DNA from: Methanobacterium sp.
Lineage (GTDB): Archaea > Methanobacteriota > Methanobacteria > Methanobacteriales > Methanobacteriaceae
Direction of reading: 5' to 3'
DNA length: 23,198 nt
NCBI GenBank assembly: GCA_003158115.1
Contig: PMGM01000019.1
Location: forward strand, 24,253-47,450
Position 1 is the stretch's first letter, and the number at the start of each line of letters is the position of its first letter. The notes beneath the pieces were generated by a model, which saw nothing but the letters and a program-made list of their open reading frames with translations, was not told the DNA's origin and made no database searches. Positions 14,798 to 22,301 of this stretch are shown in pieces. Both the position numbers and the translations under genes were made by a program.

Positions 14798-15373
14798 TTA
14801 TCGTCCAAATCCTGTTATTTTGCTATAAATTTGTTTAATCAAATTGTTCAACGGGTCAAATCCTTTTTTAAAGTAGAAAATTAGTGCTGAACTTATTATT
14901 GCAACAATAACCGAACCGAAGATATCAAATGGAAAATGGATCCCGCTGAACACCCTTGCAAACCCTCCAATAAGCCCCAATATGAGGATTATAATACCAT
15001 AAATCCTTGTTTCCCTGAAGTATATTAACATCAAAGCAATTGAAACCATTAATGTTGTGTGATCAGAAGGGAATGAACTATCTGTTGGATACTGGAATAG
15101 CTGAGTTCCCAGATGTAACATTGAAGGTCGAGGATGAAAATAGACCAGACCAATTAGATAGTTAATTATAAGTCCAGTTATGCCTGCGTAAACACTATAA
15201 AGTAAAATGTCATGTTTATTGTCGCCTTTCCTAATCCAAAGATATAACATAAACAGAATTACTACTACAGGCATATATTCTGCTGCAAATACAGTTATCG
15301 AGTCAAAAATTGGATTTATACCAGCATATTGGTTAATTAGTTGGAATAGGGCTATGTTCAATTGTTCTATCAT
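14798..15373 (-). CDS. PAP2-superfamily phosphatase, probable undecaprenyl-diphosphatase (BcrC-like)
   Basis: This 191-residue membrane protein carries the three PAP2 motifs: FHPRPSM near residue 78 (motif 1, without the leading Lys, as in BcrC/YbjG-type enzymes), SSFPSDHTTLM near 98-108 (motif 2, with the catalytic His) and ARVFSGIHFPFDI near 134-146 (motif 3, with Arg, His and Asp). Five or six helices surround them. It likely removes a phosphate from undecaprenyl diphosphate on the outer face to regenerate the lipid carrier used for pseudomurein and surface glycans. The ribosome site is weak. It is the first gene of a minus-strand operon with DedA and the broken membrane gene. Other isoprenoid or phosphatidate substrates are possible. 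Confidence 0.87.
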   Translation of the reverse strand: MIEQLNIALFQLINQYAGINPIFDSITVFAAEYMPVVVILFMLYLWIRKGDNKHDILLYSVYAGITGLIINYLIGLVYFHPRPSMLHLGTQLFQYPTDSSFPSDHTTLMVSIALMLIYFRETRIYGIIILILGLIGGFARVFSGIHFPFDIFGSVIVAIISSALIFYFKKGFDPLNNLIKQIYSKITGFGR

Positions 15374-15424
15374 AAAAATTCAACTTCATTAATTTTTAAC
15401 ACTTATTAACATCCAAATATACGC

Positions 15425-15464
15425 TATAAACCATCTAAACTGTTGAATACAAATTATAAACCAT
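15425..15464. repeat. Two TATAAACCAT repeats ahead of the PAP2-DedA operon
   Basis: The same 10-mer occurs at 15425-15434 and 15455-15464, exactly 30 bp apart (three helical turns), 52-91 bp upstream of the PAP2 start. A third copy, on the opposite strand, sits in the promoter of the winged-helix gene (16435-16444). The rest of the gap 15374-15731 is AT-rich with no supportable gene; a short GC-richer stretch lies at 15541-15585. Confidence 0.4.
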
Positions 15465-15731
15465 ATAAATTTCAGAAATTTAAAATAGCGTTATATATTA
15501 ACTTCGTAAATTGTAATATGACGAGTTATATTTAAGTATTTATGCCGGAGTTACACCCCAATCTAACCCGACTAGAACTTTCATGAATATATTTTAGTAT
15601 AAAACTATTACAAAAAATAAAAATGGTTTAGATGTCCTAATTGGGATGAGATAAACTACTTTAATAATATAATGATGGAAAATATTCCTTTATTTGTAGT
15701 TTGAAATAAAAAAAATAGTTAAGTTTTAGAT

Positions 15732-16061
15732 TTAATCCCACGTTATTTTAAATAGGATTATCAATGCAACTAACTGAGCTAGAGTAACTAAAAGAAGGAT
15801 TGAATAAATTTCAGCTCCCCCTATTTCATGAATTTCAATACCTAAGAGTAAAAATACTGCTAAAGCTATTATTGCAAGGATATTCTGGATTAATAGGATC
15901 AATGCAAAATATAGGAGTCCTATAGTAAATTTGGATTTTAATTGTTTGTAACTGTTCCAGTAGAAATATAATAATCCTGATAGTAAGCCTATGTTTGCAA
16001 TTCCAACTATAATGGATGCAGAAATTATTATCCTGTTTAAAAATGCTAATTCTAACGTCAT
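15732..16061 (-). CDS. Four-helix membrane protein paired with a winged-helix regulator
   Basis: This 109-residue protein consists almost wholly of hydrophobic segments: one near residues 10-32, one near 45-70 (IGLLYFALILLIQNILAIIA) with the following stretch, and one at the C-terminus (ILLLVTLAQLVALIILF). Short polar loops contain SYKQLKSK and GIEIHEIGG. GAGGT lies five bases upstream of the start. It follows the winged-helix gene by 37 bases in the same direction. Small membrane proteins of this kind often follow ArsR-like regulators in archaea and may sense a membrane signal or form a sensor pair; no function is established. I do not recognise a named family with certainty. Confidence 0.7.
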   Translation of the reverse strand: MTLELAFLNRIIISASIIVGIANIGLLSGLLYFYWNSYKQLKSKFTIGLLYFALILLIQNILAIIALAVFLLLGIEIHEIGGAEIYSILLLVTLAQLVALIILFKITWD

Positions 16062-16098
16062 TTTTACCTCTATATATTAATATACACTTCCAAAATAT

Positions 16099-16389
16099 CT
16101 ATTTTTCTATAAAGTTATCCCATATCTCTTGGAAAATCTCATAATTATTCTCGACTTCATCTGTGAGAAAATATAATTTACTGTAGGAATCTCCGGTAGG
16201 TTTAATCACATTATTTTCTTCTAAAATTTTAATATGATGTCTAATAGTTTTATAATCTAAATTTAACTCTTTAGAGAGTTGATGAGCATTATAAGGTCTT
16301 TCATTGAGCTTCTTGATAATTCTGGCACGGTTAATTCCCCCTCGTTTACCAGTTATCAGCCACCAGAGCAGTTTCTCCAAATGTTTCAT
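16099..16389 (-). CDS. ArsR-like winged helix-turn-helix transcriptional regulator
   Basis: This 96-residue DNA-binding protein has a basic N-terminal helix (MKHLEKLLWWLITGKRGG), then INRARIIKKLNERPYNAHQL and the helix-turn-helix SKELNLDYKTIRHHIKILEE, and a wing (NNVIKPTGDSYSKLYFLTDE). No cysteine or histidine cluster typical of metal sensors is present, so it is not a classical ArsR metal sensor. It heads a two-gene operon with the membrane protein at 15732. Its promoter contains a TATA element within TATAAACCAT (16435-16444), a 10-mer repeated twice ahead of the PAP2-DedA operon, so it may regulate that operon and itself. AGGATGA before the start supports 16389. Confidence 0.85.
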   Translation of the reverse strand: MKHLEKLLWWLITGKRGGINRARIIKKLNERPYNAHQLSKELNLDYKTIRHHIKILEENNVIKPTGDSYSKLYFLTDEVENNYEIFQEIWDNFIEK

Positions 16390-16434
16390 ATACTCATCCT
16401 AGATTTATAAAAAGATTATTTTCTAAACTAATTT

Positions 16435-16444
16435 ATGGTTTATA
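16435..16444 (-). promoter_or_regulatory. Promoter of the winged-helix operon (TATAAACCAT)
   Basis: The TATA element TTATAAACC on the minus strand would put transcription start near 16415, about 25 bases ahead of the ATG. A second TATA-like TTTTTATAAAT at 16403-16413 is too close to the start to act normally. The 10-mer matches the two copies at 15425-15464. Confidence 0.45.
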
Positions 16445-16772
16445 ACACATTAAAAGATACCTTTAACTATCCAATACAAAACCAGGTATATATTATTGCA
16501 TAGTTCATTTTATATTTTATTACATGAACCGGATTGGAACAGATAATAAAATTAAAACTCTAATTCTTCTTTAAGTTTGAATTTTGTCATTAATATTGTT
16601 TATTATCAATCCTGATTCTCATCCATTCATTACTCATAATTATAGGACAATAGGGAGGATGTAAAATAGAAATTTATTATTAAAAAAAGAGATTTAATTA
16701 GCAAATTGTTTATTGAAAATCCAATTTTAAATTGATTAATACCAGCCTTTAAAAAAAAAAATGTTTTTAGAT
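16445..16772. other. Intergenic region, no gene seen
   Basis: AT-rich DNA between the winged-helix promoter and the end of the broken response regulator. It contains A runs (16683-16689, 16751-16761) but no coding remnant or RNA I can support. Confidence 0.35.
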
Positions 16773-17154
16773 TTACTTTAATTTTTTCTGTTTGTAAAGG
16801 GCTATATGTATAGCTATATGAAGTCCAACAGTGTTAAAGGGTTTGGTTATGTAACTTGCTGGTTGGGCTAATGATGCTCTTTTTAATATTTCATTATCAT
16901 AATAGGCTGTTAGATATATGAATAGAACAGAGTAGAGTTCACTTATCAGTTGTGCTGTTCCAATTCCATCTACCTCACCTGTAAGTATTATCCATTAAGA
17001 TTAGATCAGGTTATATTTCACCTATTTTTTTCAAAGCATCTTTACCTGTACCCGGAATACCAATCATTTCATTACCCAAATTTTCTAATCGTAAATTAAT
17101 ATCATCTGCAACTATGCGCTCATTTTCAACAATTAAAATCTTTGAATTTAACAA
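16773..17154 (-). pseudogene. Broken response-regulator receiver protein
   Basis: Read on the minus strand from a TTG at 17154, the frame encodes a CheY-like receiver domain: LNSKILIVENERIVADDINL, then GIPGTGKDALKKIGEI, an in-frame TAA (17011-17013, where Lys is usual), then PDLILMD with the phospho-acceptor Asp. A missing base right after it shifts the frame, and the domain continues LTGEVDGIGTAQLISELYSV, LFIYLTAYYDNEILKRAS, PASYITKPFNTVGLHIAIHI and ALYKQKKLK to a stop at 16773. The conserved YLTAY threonine and YITKPF lysine are intact. One stop plus one frameshift inactivate it, while the rest is well preserved, so loss is recent. No partner histidine kinase is in the window. Intact relatives are standalone receivers or N-terminal parts of PAS/kinase proteins. 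Confidence 0.85.
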
Positions 17155-17198
17155 TTAAATCACTTCGCAAAATATAGAGGGATACAAATTTTCTGATC

Positions 17199-17233
17199 AT
17201 TAGATATGTTAGATAATTAGATATCAATCTAAT
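17199..17233. repeat. Tandem NTTAGATA repeats with inverted copy
   Basis: ATTAGATAT (17199-17207), GTTAGATA (17208-17215) and ATTAGATA (17216-17223) follow each other at 8-9 bp steps, and the last forms a 7-bp stem with ATCTAAT (17227-17233) around ATCA. The array lies 45-80 bp upstream of the broken response regulator and could be its old control region. Confidence 0.4.
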
Positions 17234-17693
17234 AGATCGAAATGTCTCTGAAAAATAAATATAAAATACCATTTTATAATAAAACGGTTAATGTAATGGA
17301 AGATAGATATAATATATCATTATTAAATTTAATTTTAGAAATTATTGGGCAATATGTTCCTGTACAACTTTTAGCAGGGTCTATAAAATATTAAAAAATG
17401 TGGTGGAATACGATTCAAATCTCTTTAAATAATAAAATATATGATAGTTACATTACAAAAATTAGTATTAAATTTAGATCAATTAAATTAAAAAATTTAA
17501 ATTAATATATGTTATTTTTATTATATCGAAACAGTCAATAAGGGCTGATCAAACTATGGTCTTTGAATAAACAGCATTAAACCCTATAAAATAGAAATAT
17601 TGACCATTAATATTTAACAATTTTATGGGATAGGTAAATATTTTTAAACGTTTCTGAATAACACATTTTAAAAAAAATTAGGGGGATTTTTAG
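17234..17693. other. Region upstream of gadB
   Basis: Very AT-rich. A TATA-like TAAATATTTTTAAA lies at about 17635-17648, placing transcription start near 17670, and GGGGG (17681-17685) precedes the TTG start. No certain gene; a 32-codon ATG frame at 17296 lacks a convincing ribosome site. Confidence 0.4.
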
Positions 17694-19169
17694 TTGCTAT
17701 CGGATAAGAAAAATTTGGATAATTTAAGTAAGACAGAAAGGGAACATACAACAACTTATGGTAGTCGTTATTTCACCAAAACAGTTCCTAAATATGTAAT
17801 GCCTGTTAATGGTATGCCTGCAAGGGCAGCCTATCAGATCATACACGATGAACTGAATTTAGATGGTAATCCTGCCCTGAATTTAGCAAGTTTTGTAACA
17901 ACATGGATGGAACCCGAAGCTGATAAACTTATCATGGAAAGTATTGGAAAAAACTATGTTGACAACGATGAATATCCCCAAACCCAAATAATACAAAATA
18001 GGGTAGTTAACATGCTTGCAAGACTTTTTAATGCCCCAAAAAAATGTAACTCAATTGGAAGTGGCACTATAGGCTCTTCAGAATCTATTATGCTCGGACT
18101 TCTAGCACATAAATGGACATGGAAGAAACGGAGAGAAGCTGAAGGTAAATCAACAGATAAACCCAATATTGTGATGGGAGCAGATGTTCATACCGTATGG
18201 GAGAAATTTGCAAGGTATTTCGATGTAGAACTCAAACTCATACCATTAAAAAAGAACATGTGTAAAACAACTGAAACAGAAATTACCAAGGTTATGTCAT
18301 CATTCAGTTGTATAAGCGGTTTGGAAGAGGACATCTACACGATAACAGCCGATGAAATCAAAGCCCTGGTAGATGAAAATACCATTGCAGTAGGGGCAGT
18401 TGCAGGAACAACATTCACGGGACAAATGGATCCAATAGAAGAAATTAACACAGCCTTACTAGAAATTAAGGAAGCTGAAGGTTGGGATATACCCATACAT
18501 GTTGATGCTGCAAGTGGAGGTTTTGTTCTACCATTCCTGTATCCTGAAATAAAATGGGATTTCAGGCTGGAACAAGTAAGATCTATAAATGTATCAGGCC
18601 ATAAATATGGATTGGTATATCCGGGTGTTGGATGGTTAATATTTAAAGATAAAACAGACCTTCCTGAAGAACTTATATTTAATATAAATTATCTTGGAGG
18701 GATAATGCCCAATTACTCTCTAAACTTCTCAAAGGGCAGTGGTACCATCATAGCACAGTATTATAATTTAATAAGACTTGGAATGGAGGGATATAAAAAA
18801 ATTATGGAAAACATGCAAGAAAATGCAAGTTACCTTGCAGCAAAATTGAATGGATCAGCTAAGTTTGAAGTTATAAATAAAAGTATTACATTTCCAATGG
18901 TGACTGTGCAGCTTCATAACTGTGATTTTACAGTATTCCATTTATCAGAAAAATTAAGACAGAAAGGATGGATAGTTCCAGCCTACACACTTCCTGCAAA
19001 TGCAGAAGATATTGCTGTTTTGAGAATGGTTGTTAAGGAAAGTTTCAGTAAAGACATGGTTGAAATGTTCTATTCGGATATGATGGAAGCAGTTGAAAAA
19101 CTTGAACAGACAGAAGAGGAGAGACTGAAAAAAATCGATGAAAATAAGAATCCTAGTCTCTTGTACTAG
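17694..19169 (+). CDS. gadB: Glutamate decarboxylase (PLP-dependent, GadB-like)
   Basis: This 491-residue cytoplasmic enzyme should convert glutamate to GABA and CO2 while consuming a proton. It aligns by eye along the whole length with E. coli GadB and plant [80 protein letters not shown] (plant-like), [14 protein letters not shown] with the cofactor-binding D271, [14 protein letters not shown] with Schiff-base K304, and [17 protein letters not shown]. An insertion of about 20-25 residues at about 188-215 distinguishes it from the bacterial form. The start is TTG with GGGGG nine bases upstream. No GadC antiporter adjoins it. Methanogens normally use the smaller MfnA decarboxylase for methanofuran; this one is the different GAD class and is probably acquired by transfer. 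Confidence 0.93.
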   Translation: MLSDKKNLDNLSKTEREHTTTYGSRYFTKTVPKYVMPVNGMPARAAYQIIHDELNLDGNPALNLASFVTTWMEPEADKLIMESIGKNYVDNDEYPQTQIIQNRVVNMLARLFNAPKKCNSIGSGTIGSSESIMLGLLAHKWTWKKRREAEGKSTDKPNIVMGADVHTVWEKFARYFDVELKLIPLKKNMCKTTETEITKVMSSFSCISGLEEDIYTITADEIKALVDENTIAVGAVAGTTFTGQMDPIEEINTALLEIKEAEGWDIPIHVDAASGGFVLPFLYPEIKWDFRLEQVRSINVSGHKYGLVYPGVGWLIFKDKTDLPEELIFNINYLGGIMPNYSLNFSKGSGTIIAQYYNLIRLGMEGYKKIMENMQENASYLAAKLNGSAKFEVINKSITFPMVTVQLHNCDFTVFHLSEKLRQKGWIVPAYTLPANAEDIAVLRMVVKESFSKDMVEMFYSDMMEAVEKLEQTEEERLKKIDENKNPSLLY

Positions 19170-19279
19170 TATTAAAATCTTATTTCACTATTATTTCTCC
19201 CTTTTTTCTTCATATTTCTATTATAAACCCATATTGCAGATTATTTTATAAATAAATCTTCCATAAACATTTTTATTTT

Positions 19280-19460
19280 TTAAATGGTTGTGAATTTGAT
19301 TAAAAATAGTGCTAATCCATTATTTGCAAAATCAAGTGCTACTGCCTGTATTTAGTGTGATTGTATAATTTTTTCCATGTGATACTGAGGATTTGGGTAT
19401 TACATATAGTGTTGCTCCTCTTATTTTAGCTGTAAATGGTACGTATATTTTTAGGATACA
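19280..19460 (-). pseudogene. C-terminal remnant of an Ig-like (Big_5/SbsA-type) surface protein
   Basis: On the minus strand an open stretch reads VPFTAKIRGATLYVIPKSSV then SHGKNYTITLNTGS, meets a TGA at 19332-19334, and after a one-base shift continues DFANNGLALFLIKFTT to a stop at 19280. This order (LYVIPxSxLxxGxxYTITLxTG, then D-x-A-N-NGLA, then FTT) matches bacterial Ig-like domains of the Big_5/SbsA type found in large exported proteins of methanobacteria. A stop upstream at 19461 isolates it. No start or secretion signal remains. The rest of the gap 19170-19731 is AT-rich and shows only the uppP promoter region. Confidence 0.6.
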
Positions 19461-19731
19461 TTATTTAAAATGACCAATTGGTTTAAAGTATAAAAAAATG
19501 TTCAATAATCCCCCTTAAACCCTGATATTTCTTGGACAGGTTAGGATAATAAAATAAATATTTTTTTAAATTGTTAGTTTTTTATTATTTTAATTGGTTA
19601 TAATCGAGTTCATATGTTAAACGAAGAAAAATAATTAATAGTATGCTTGTAAAGAGTATATTTATAATTTAACAGAAATTTTAAACAGTGAAATTAAAAA
19701 AATAAATATTTACATTTTTGGTGGTTAAATC

Positions 19732-20589
19732 ATGGATATTTTTCAAGCGATAATATTAGGTATTGTTCAAGGTTTAGCTGAGTTTTTACCTATTGCCAGT
19801 GCTGGTCAGGTCATAATAGTTACACATATATTGAATGTGACATTCCCAAATCAGTCAGGAGCAATTGCATTTAACACTCTACTACACCTTGGTACATTAA
19901 CAGCAGTGGTTGGTTTCTTCTGGAGAGACCTTATAAAGATAATAAAAGCCTTTGTAAATAGTTTGTTGAATTTAGTTCAAGGAACATTTATGGACGGTTT
20001 GAAGGAAGATGTTCACAAAAGATTAGCCTGGCTTCTAATTGTAGGCACAATACCAGTCGCCATAGTAGGTATTTTGTTTACAAAACAATTTGAAGCACTT
20101 TTTAACAATGTAGTAGCCGTTGGAGTATTCCTCATTATAAATGGTTTAATATTAGTGTTATCTGAACACTTTGCAACACGTGGAGATAAAAGGGTTATGG
20201 GATTAACCTTTAAAAATTCATTGATTATAGGTGTATTCGAATCATTAGCCTTGTTCCCAGGTATCTCAAGATCGGGTTCATCAATATCTGCAGGCCTTCT
20301 TTTTGGATTAGAAAGACAATGTGCAGCAAGATATGCATTTTTACTTGCAATACCTGCCATAGCAGGTGCTGTAATTGTGGAATATAAAAATATTGGAGCA
20401 TTAACAGAAACAAATACAGCTTCAATCATAGCAGCATATCTGGCAGTTGTAATATTCGGTTACCTATCCATAGGATTGTTAATTAGGTTAATAAAAAGTA
20501 CCAGTTTAAGAGTATTTGCATACTACTGTTGGATAGTAGGAGCCTTAACCTTAATTCTAAGCTATTCTTATGGTCTAATCCATTTTTAA
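19732..20589 (+). CDS. uppP: Undecaprenyl-diphosphatase UppP/BacA family
   Basis: This 285-residue membrane protein belongs to the BacA family that dephosphorylates undecaprenyl diphosphate to renew the lipid carrier. The first motif is QGLAEFLPIASAGQ: Q13 and E17 fit the (E/Q)xxxE pattern, but the usual SSTGH is ASAGQ, so the histidine important in E. coli UppP (H30) is Gln26 here. The second motif PGISRSGSSIS with R180 is intact. About eight hydrophobic segments are present and length is normal for the family (about 270-285). GGTG precedes the ATG. A second, unrelated diphosphatase (PAP2) lies at 14798. Pseudomurein assembly in Methanobacteriales uses an undecaprenyl carrier, which fits the role. 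Activity with the Gln substitution is uncertain. Confidence 0.92.
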   Translation: MDIFQAIILGIVQGLAEFLPIASAGQVIIVTHILNVTFPNQSGAIAFNTLLHLGTLTAVVGFFWRDLIKIIKAFVNSLLNLVQGTFMDGLKEDVHKRLAWLLIVGTIPVAIVGILFTKQFEALFNNVVAVGVFLIINGLILVLSEHFATRGDKRVMGLTFKNSLIIGVFESLALFPGISRSGSSISAGLLFGLERQCAARYAFLLAIPAIAGAVIVEYKNIGALTETNTASIIAAYLAVVIFGYLSIGLLIRLIKSTSLRVFAYYCWIVGALTLILSYSYGLIHF

Positions 20590-20600
20590 ATAATTCATCC

Positions 20601-20619
20601 TTTTTTTTTATATTTTTTT
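20601..20619 (+). terminator. Oligo-T terminator after uppP
   Basis: Nine T (20601-20609) and seven T (20613-20619) follow the uppP stop by 11 bases, a strong archaeal termination signal. Confidence 0.6.
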
Positions 20620-20708
20620 ATTCATTCCTATAATAATGGCTAATAAACCTTTAATGACCATCTAATTCTAAAATAAGACTTAAACTATCGATTGTTAAAA
20701 ATTTATGA

Positions 20709-22055
20709 TCATTGCACATTAACAGTGTACCATCCAATTCTATCAATATATTGATTGTTTCGTTTACTATCAACACATACCATGTACTTTGTACCATTGA
20801 GTAAGTTTGAGGGTATTCCAATAACTATTCCATACCCCTTGATCTTAACTGGTATTGGTTGTTCTGAATATACACTGTTAGATGCCATGTCTAAATAATC
20901 TGCATGTCCATATTGTACTTTAATATCAACCCTATTAACTCCATTAGTTCCAAAACTTCTTATACGGAAATCATATATTCCAGTCTTGGAAATACCACCG
21001 ACAGTATTTAAGGACATCCATGTGGTTGTGTTATCTATTTCTAATCCAAAGTCTGTTATGTCAAATAGGTTAAAATTGCTGAAGATTGAGTAATAAACTT
21101 CAAGAGGAGGTTTTATTAGTTCCATGCCCTTAGGTTCTTGGAAGATGGTGGTGGGAAATCTTGAACCTTTAGTCATATTAACAGAATCATTGTTCTTCAC
21201 AACAGTTATTTGTTTATTCGCTTCAAAGAGGTCATCTTTCCTTACAAATGTTAAAAGATAACTCGGATCCTTATTTAACTGACTGTGGTAGCTATTAATA
21301 GCCTGATATTCAAGTTGTTCATCTGAAGCACTGATAGGAAACACTAACCAACTATCGTAACTTGTCATGAAATATGGGGGTAAAATATATGCATCTGGAA
21401 AATAGCCGCGAGGAAATGGCCATACAGCAGAAACATGGACTAAATATGTATACATTCTACCGTTATAGTTTAATTTATTGGTTGCATATTCAACGAATGA
21501 ACTTGTGCCCCAGTGGTCAGGATTTGAATCCTCTGGATTGGGATAGATTATTACAGTAGGTTTGAAATTGGTGATAACCGTTTCAAAATTCTGTTCAAGT
21601 GAAACCCCGTTGTATGGTGCATCTCTTTGATATGCAAAATTTGGGGTGTGATTACCATTGATATCTATGGGTTTATCCCAATTTTCATTGAAAAGAGAAT
21701 CAACTCCCTGAGTATACTCAAAAAATGTGATGTTACTTGATGGAAGACCTAATTGACTGGTTGCATTGAGACTCTCATGATATCTTGTCACACCCAGAGA
21801 ACCACTACCCCCATTGGTTACAACCACCACATATACAGGGATATTATGTTTTAAACAGTATCTTATAACTCCCCCACCACCTATGGTCTCATCATCAGGA
21901 TGTGGTGCCACTATGAGTACCCTATCTGAGGATGTTAAATTGATACCATGATCATATTTGATGTCATTATTAGAAGTGAAAGCATAGGCACTTGTTCCAA
22001 ATATTAGCAAAAGAACTGCAGCTATGAATATTATCTTCATTTTCATTGTTTTCAT
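20709..22055 (-). CDS. Exported PIG-L/LmbE-type deacetylase
   Basis: A 448-residue protein with an N-terminal signal peptide or anchor (KMKIIFIAAVLLLIFGTSAY), so it should act outside the membrane. Residues 45-260 carry the PIG-L zinc-hydrolase core: APHPDDE with ligands H52 and D55 and base D54, TNGGSGS near 81-87, ETVITNFKPTVIIYP, and NPEDSNPDHWGT with third ligand H182. Relatives deacetylate N-acetylglucosamine groups. Residues about 330-448 form a beta-rich domain (GIYDFRIRSF, VDIKVQYGHADY), possibly for substrate or wall binding. It could act on pseudomurein or surface glycans; that is inference. The start has no strong ribosome site; later Mets at residues 4 and 6 are alternatives. It lies 246 bases from, and in the same direction as, the exported gene at 22302. 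Confidence 0.88.
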   Translation of the reverse strand: MKTMKMKIIFIAAVLLLIFGTSAYAFTSNNDIKYDHGINLTSSDRVLIVAPHPDDETIGGGGVIRYCLKHNIPVYVVVVTNGGSGSLGVTRYHESLNATSQLGLPSSNITFFEYTQGVDSLFNENWDKPIDINGNHTPNFAYQRDAPYNGVSLEQNFETVITNFKPTVIIYPNPEDSNPDHWGTSSFVEYATNKLNYNGRMYTYLVHVSAVWPFPRGYFPDAYILPPYFMTSYDSWLVFPISASDEQLEYQAINSYHSQLNKDPSYLLTFVRKDDLFEANKQITVVKNNDSVNMTKGSRFPTTIFQEPKGMELIKPPLEVYYSIFSNFNLFDITDFGLEIDNTTTWMSLNTVGGISKTGIYDFRIRSFGTNGVNRVDIKVQYGHADYLDMASNSVYSEQPIPVKIKGYGIVIGIPSNLLNGTKYMVCVDSKRNNQYIDRIGWYTVNVQ

Positions 22056-22301
22056 CCGAATATATCTTGTAACATTTATTACATTTATTTTAAAATATTT
22101 AAATTTTGATAAATCCCAGATAAAACATCTGAAATCTCCAGTTATTTTTGTGTAATCATTATATTTGACTAGATATATCCTAAATTTAGTTCATTAAGCC
22201 ATAAATTATTTAAAAATTTAAAAATTAACATCAGACTTTAAAAATATTAGAAATAAAAGTTTAGATTCAAATTTATATATAATAGTGAATCTTCATCCCT
22301 T

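Noticed and set aside
15541..15585. GC-richer patch with a 14-codon frame starting MPELHPNLTR
   Set aside because: Protein-like in composition but too short, with no ribosome site and no recognisable family; may be a remnant.
17296..17394. 32-codon plus-strand frame starting MEDRYNISLL
   Set aside because: No convincing ribosome site and no family; kept only as a note in the gadB upstream region.
20013..20429. Long open frames on the minus strand inside uppP
   Set aside because: Antisense shadows of a clearly coding plus-strand gene, with no ribosome site and no recognisable domain.
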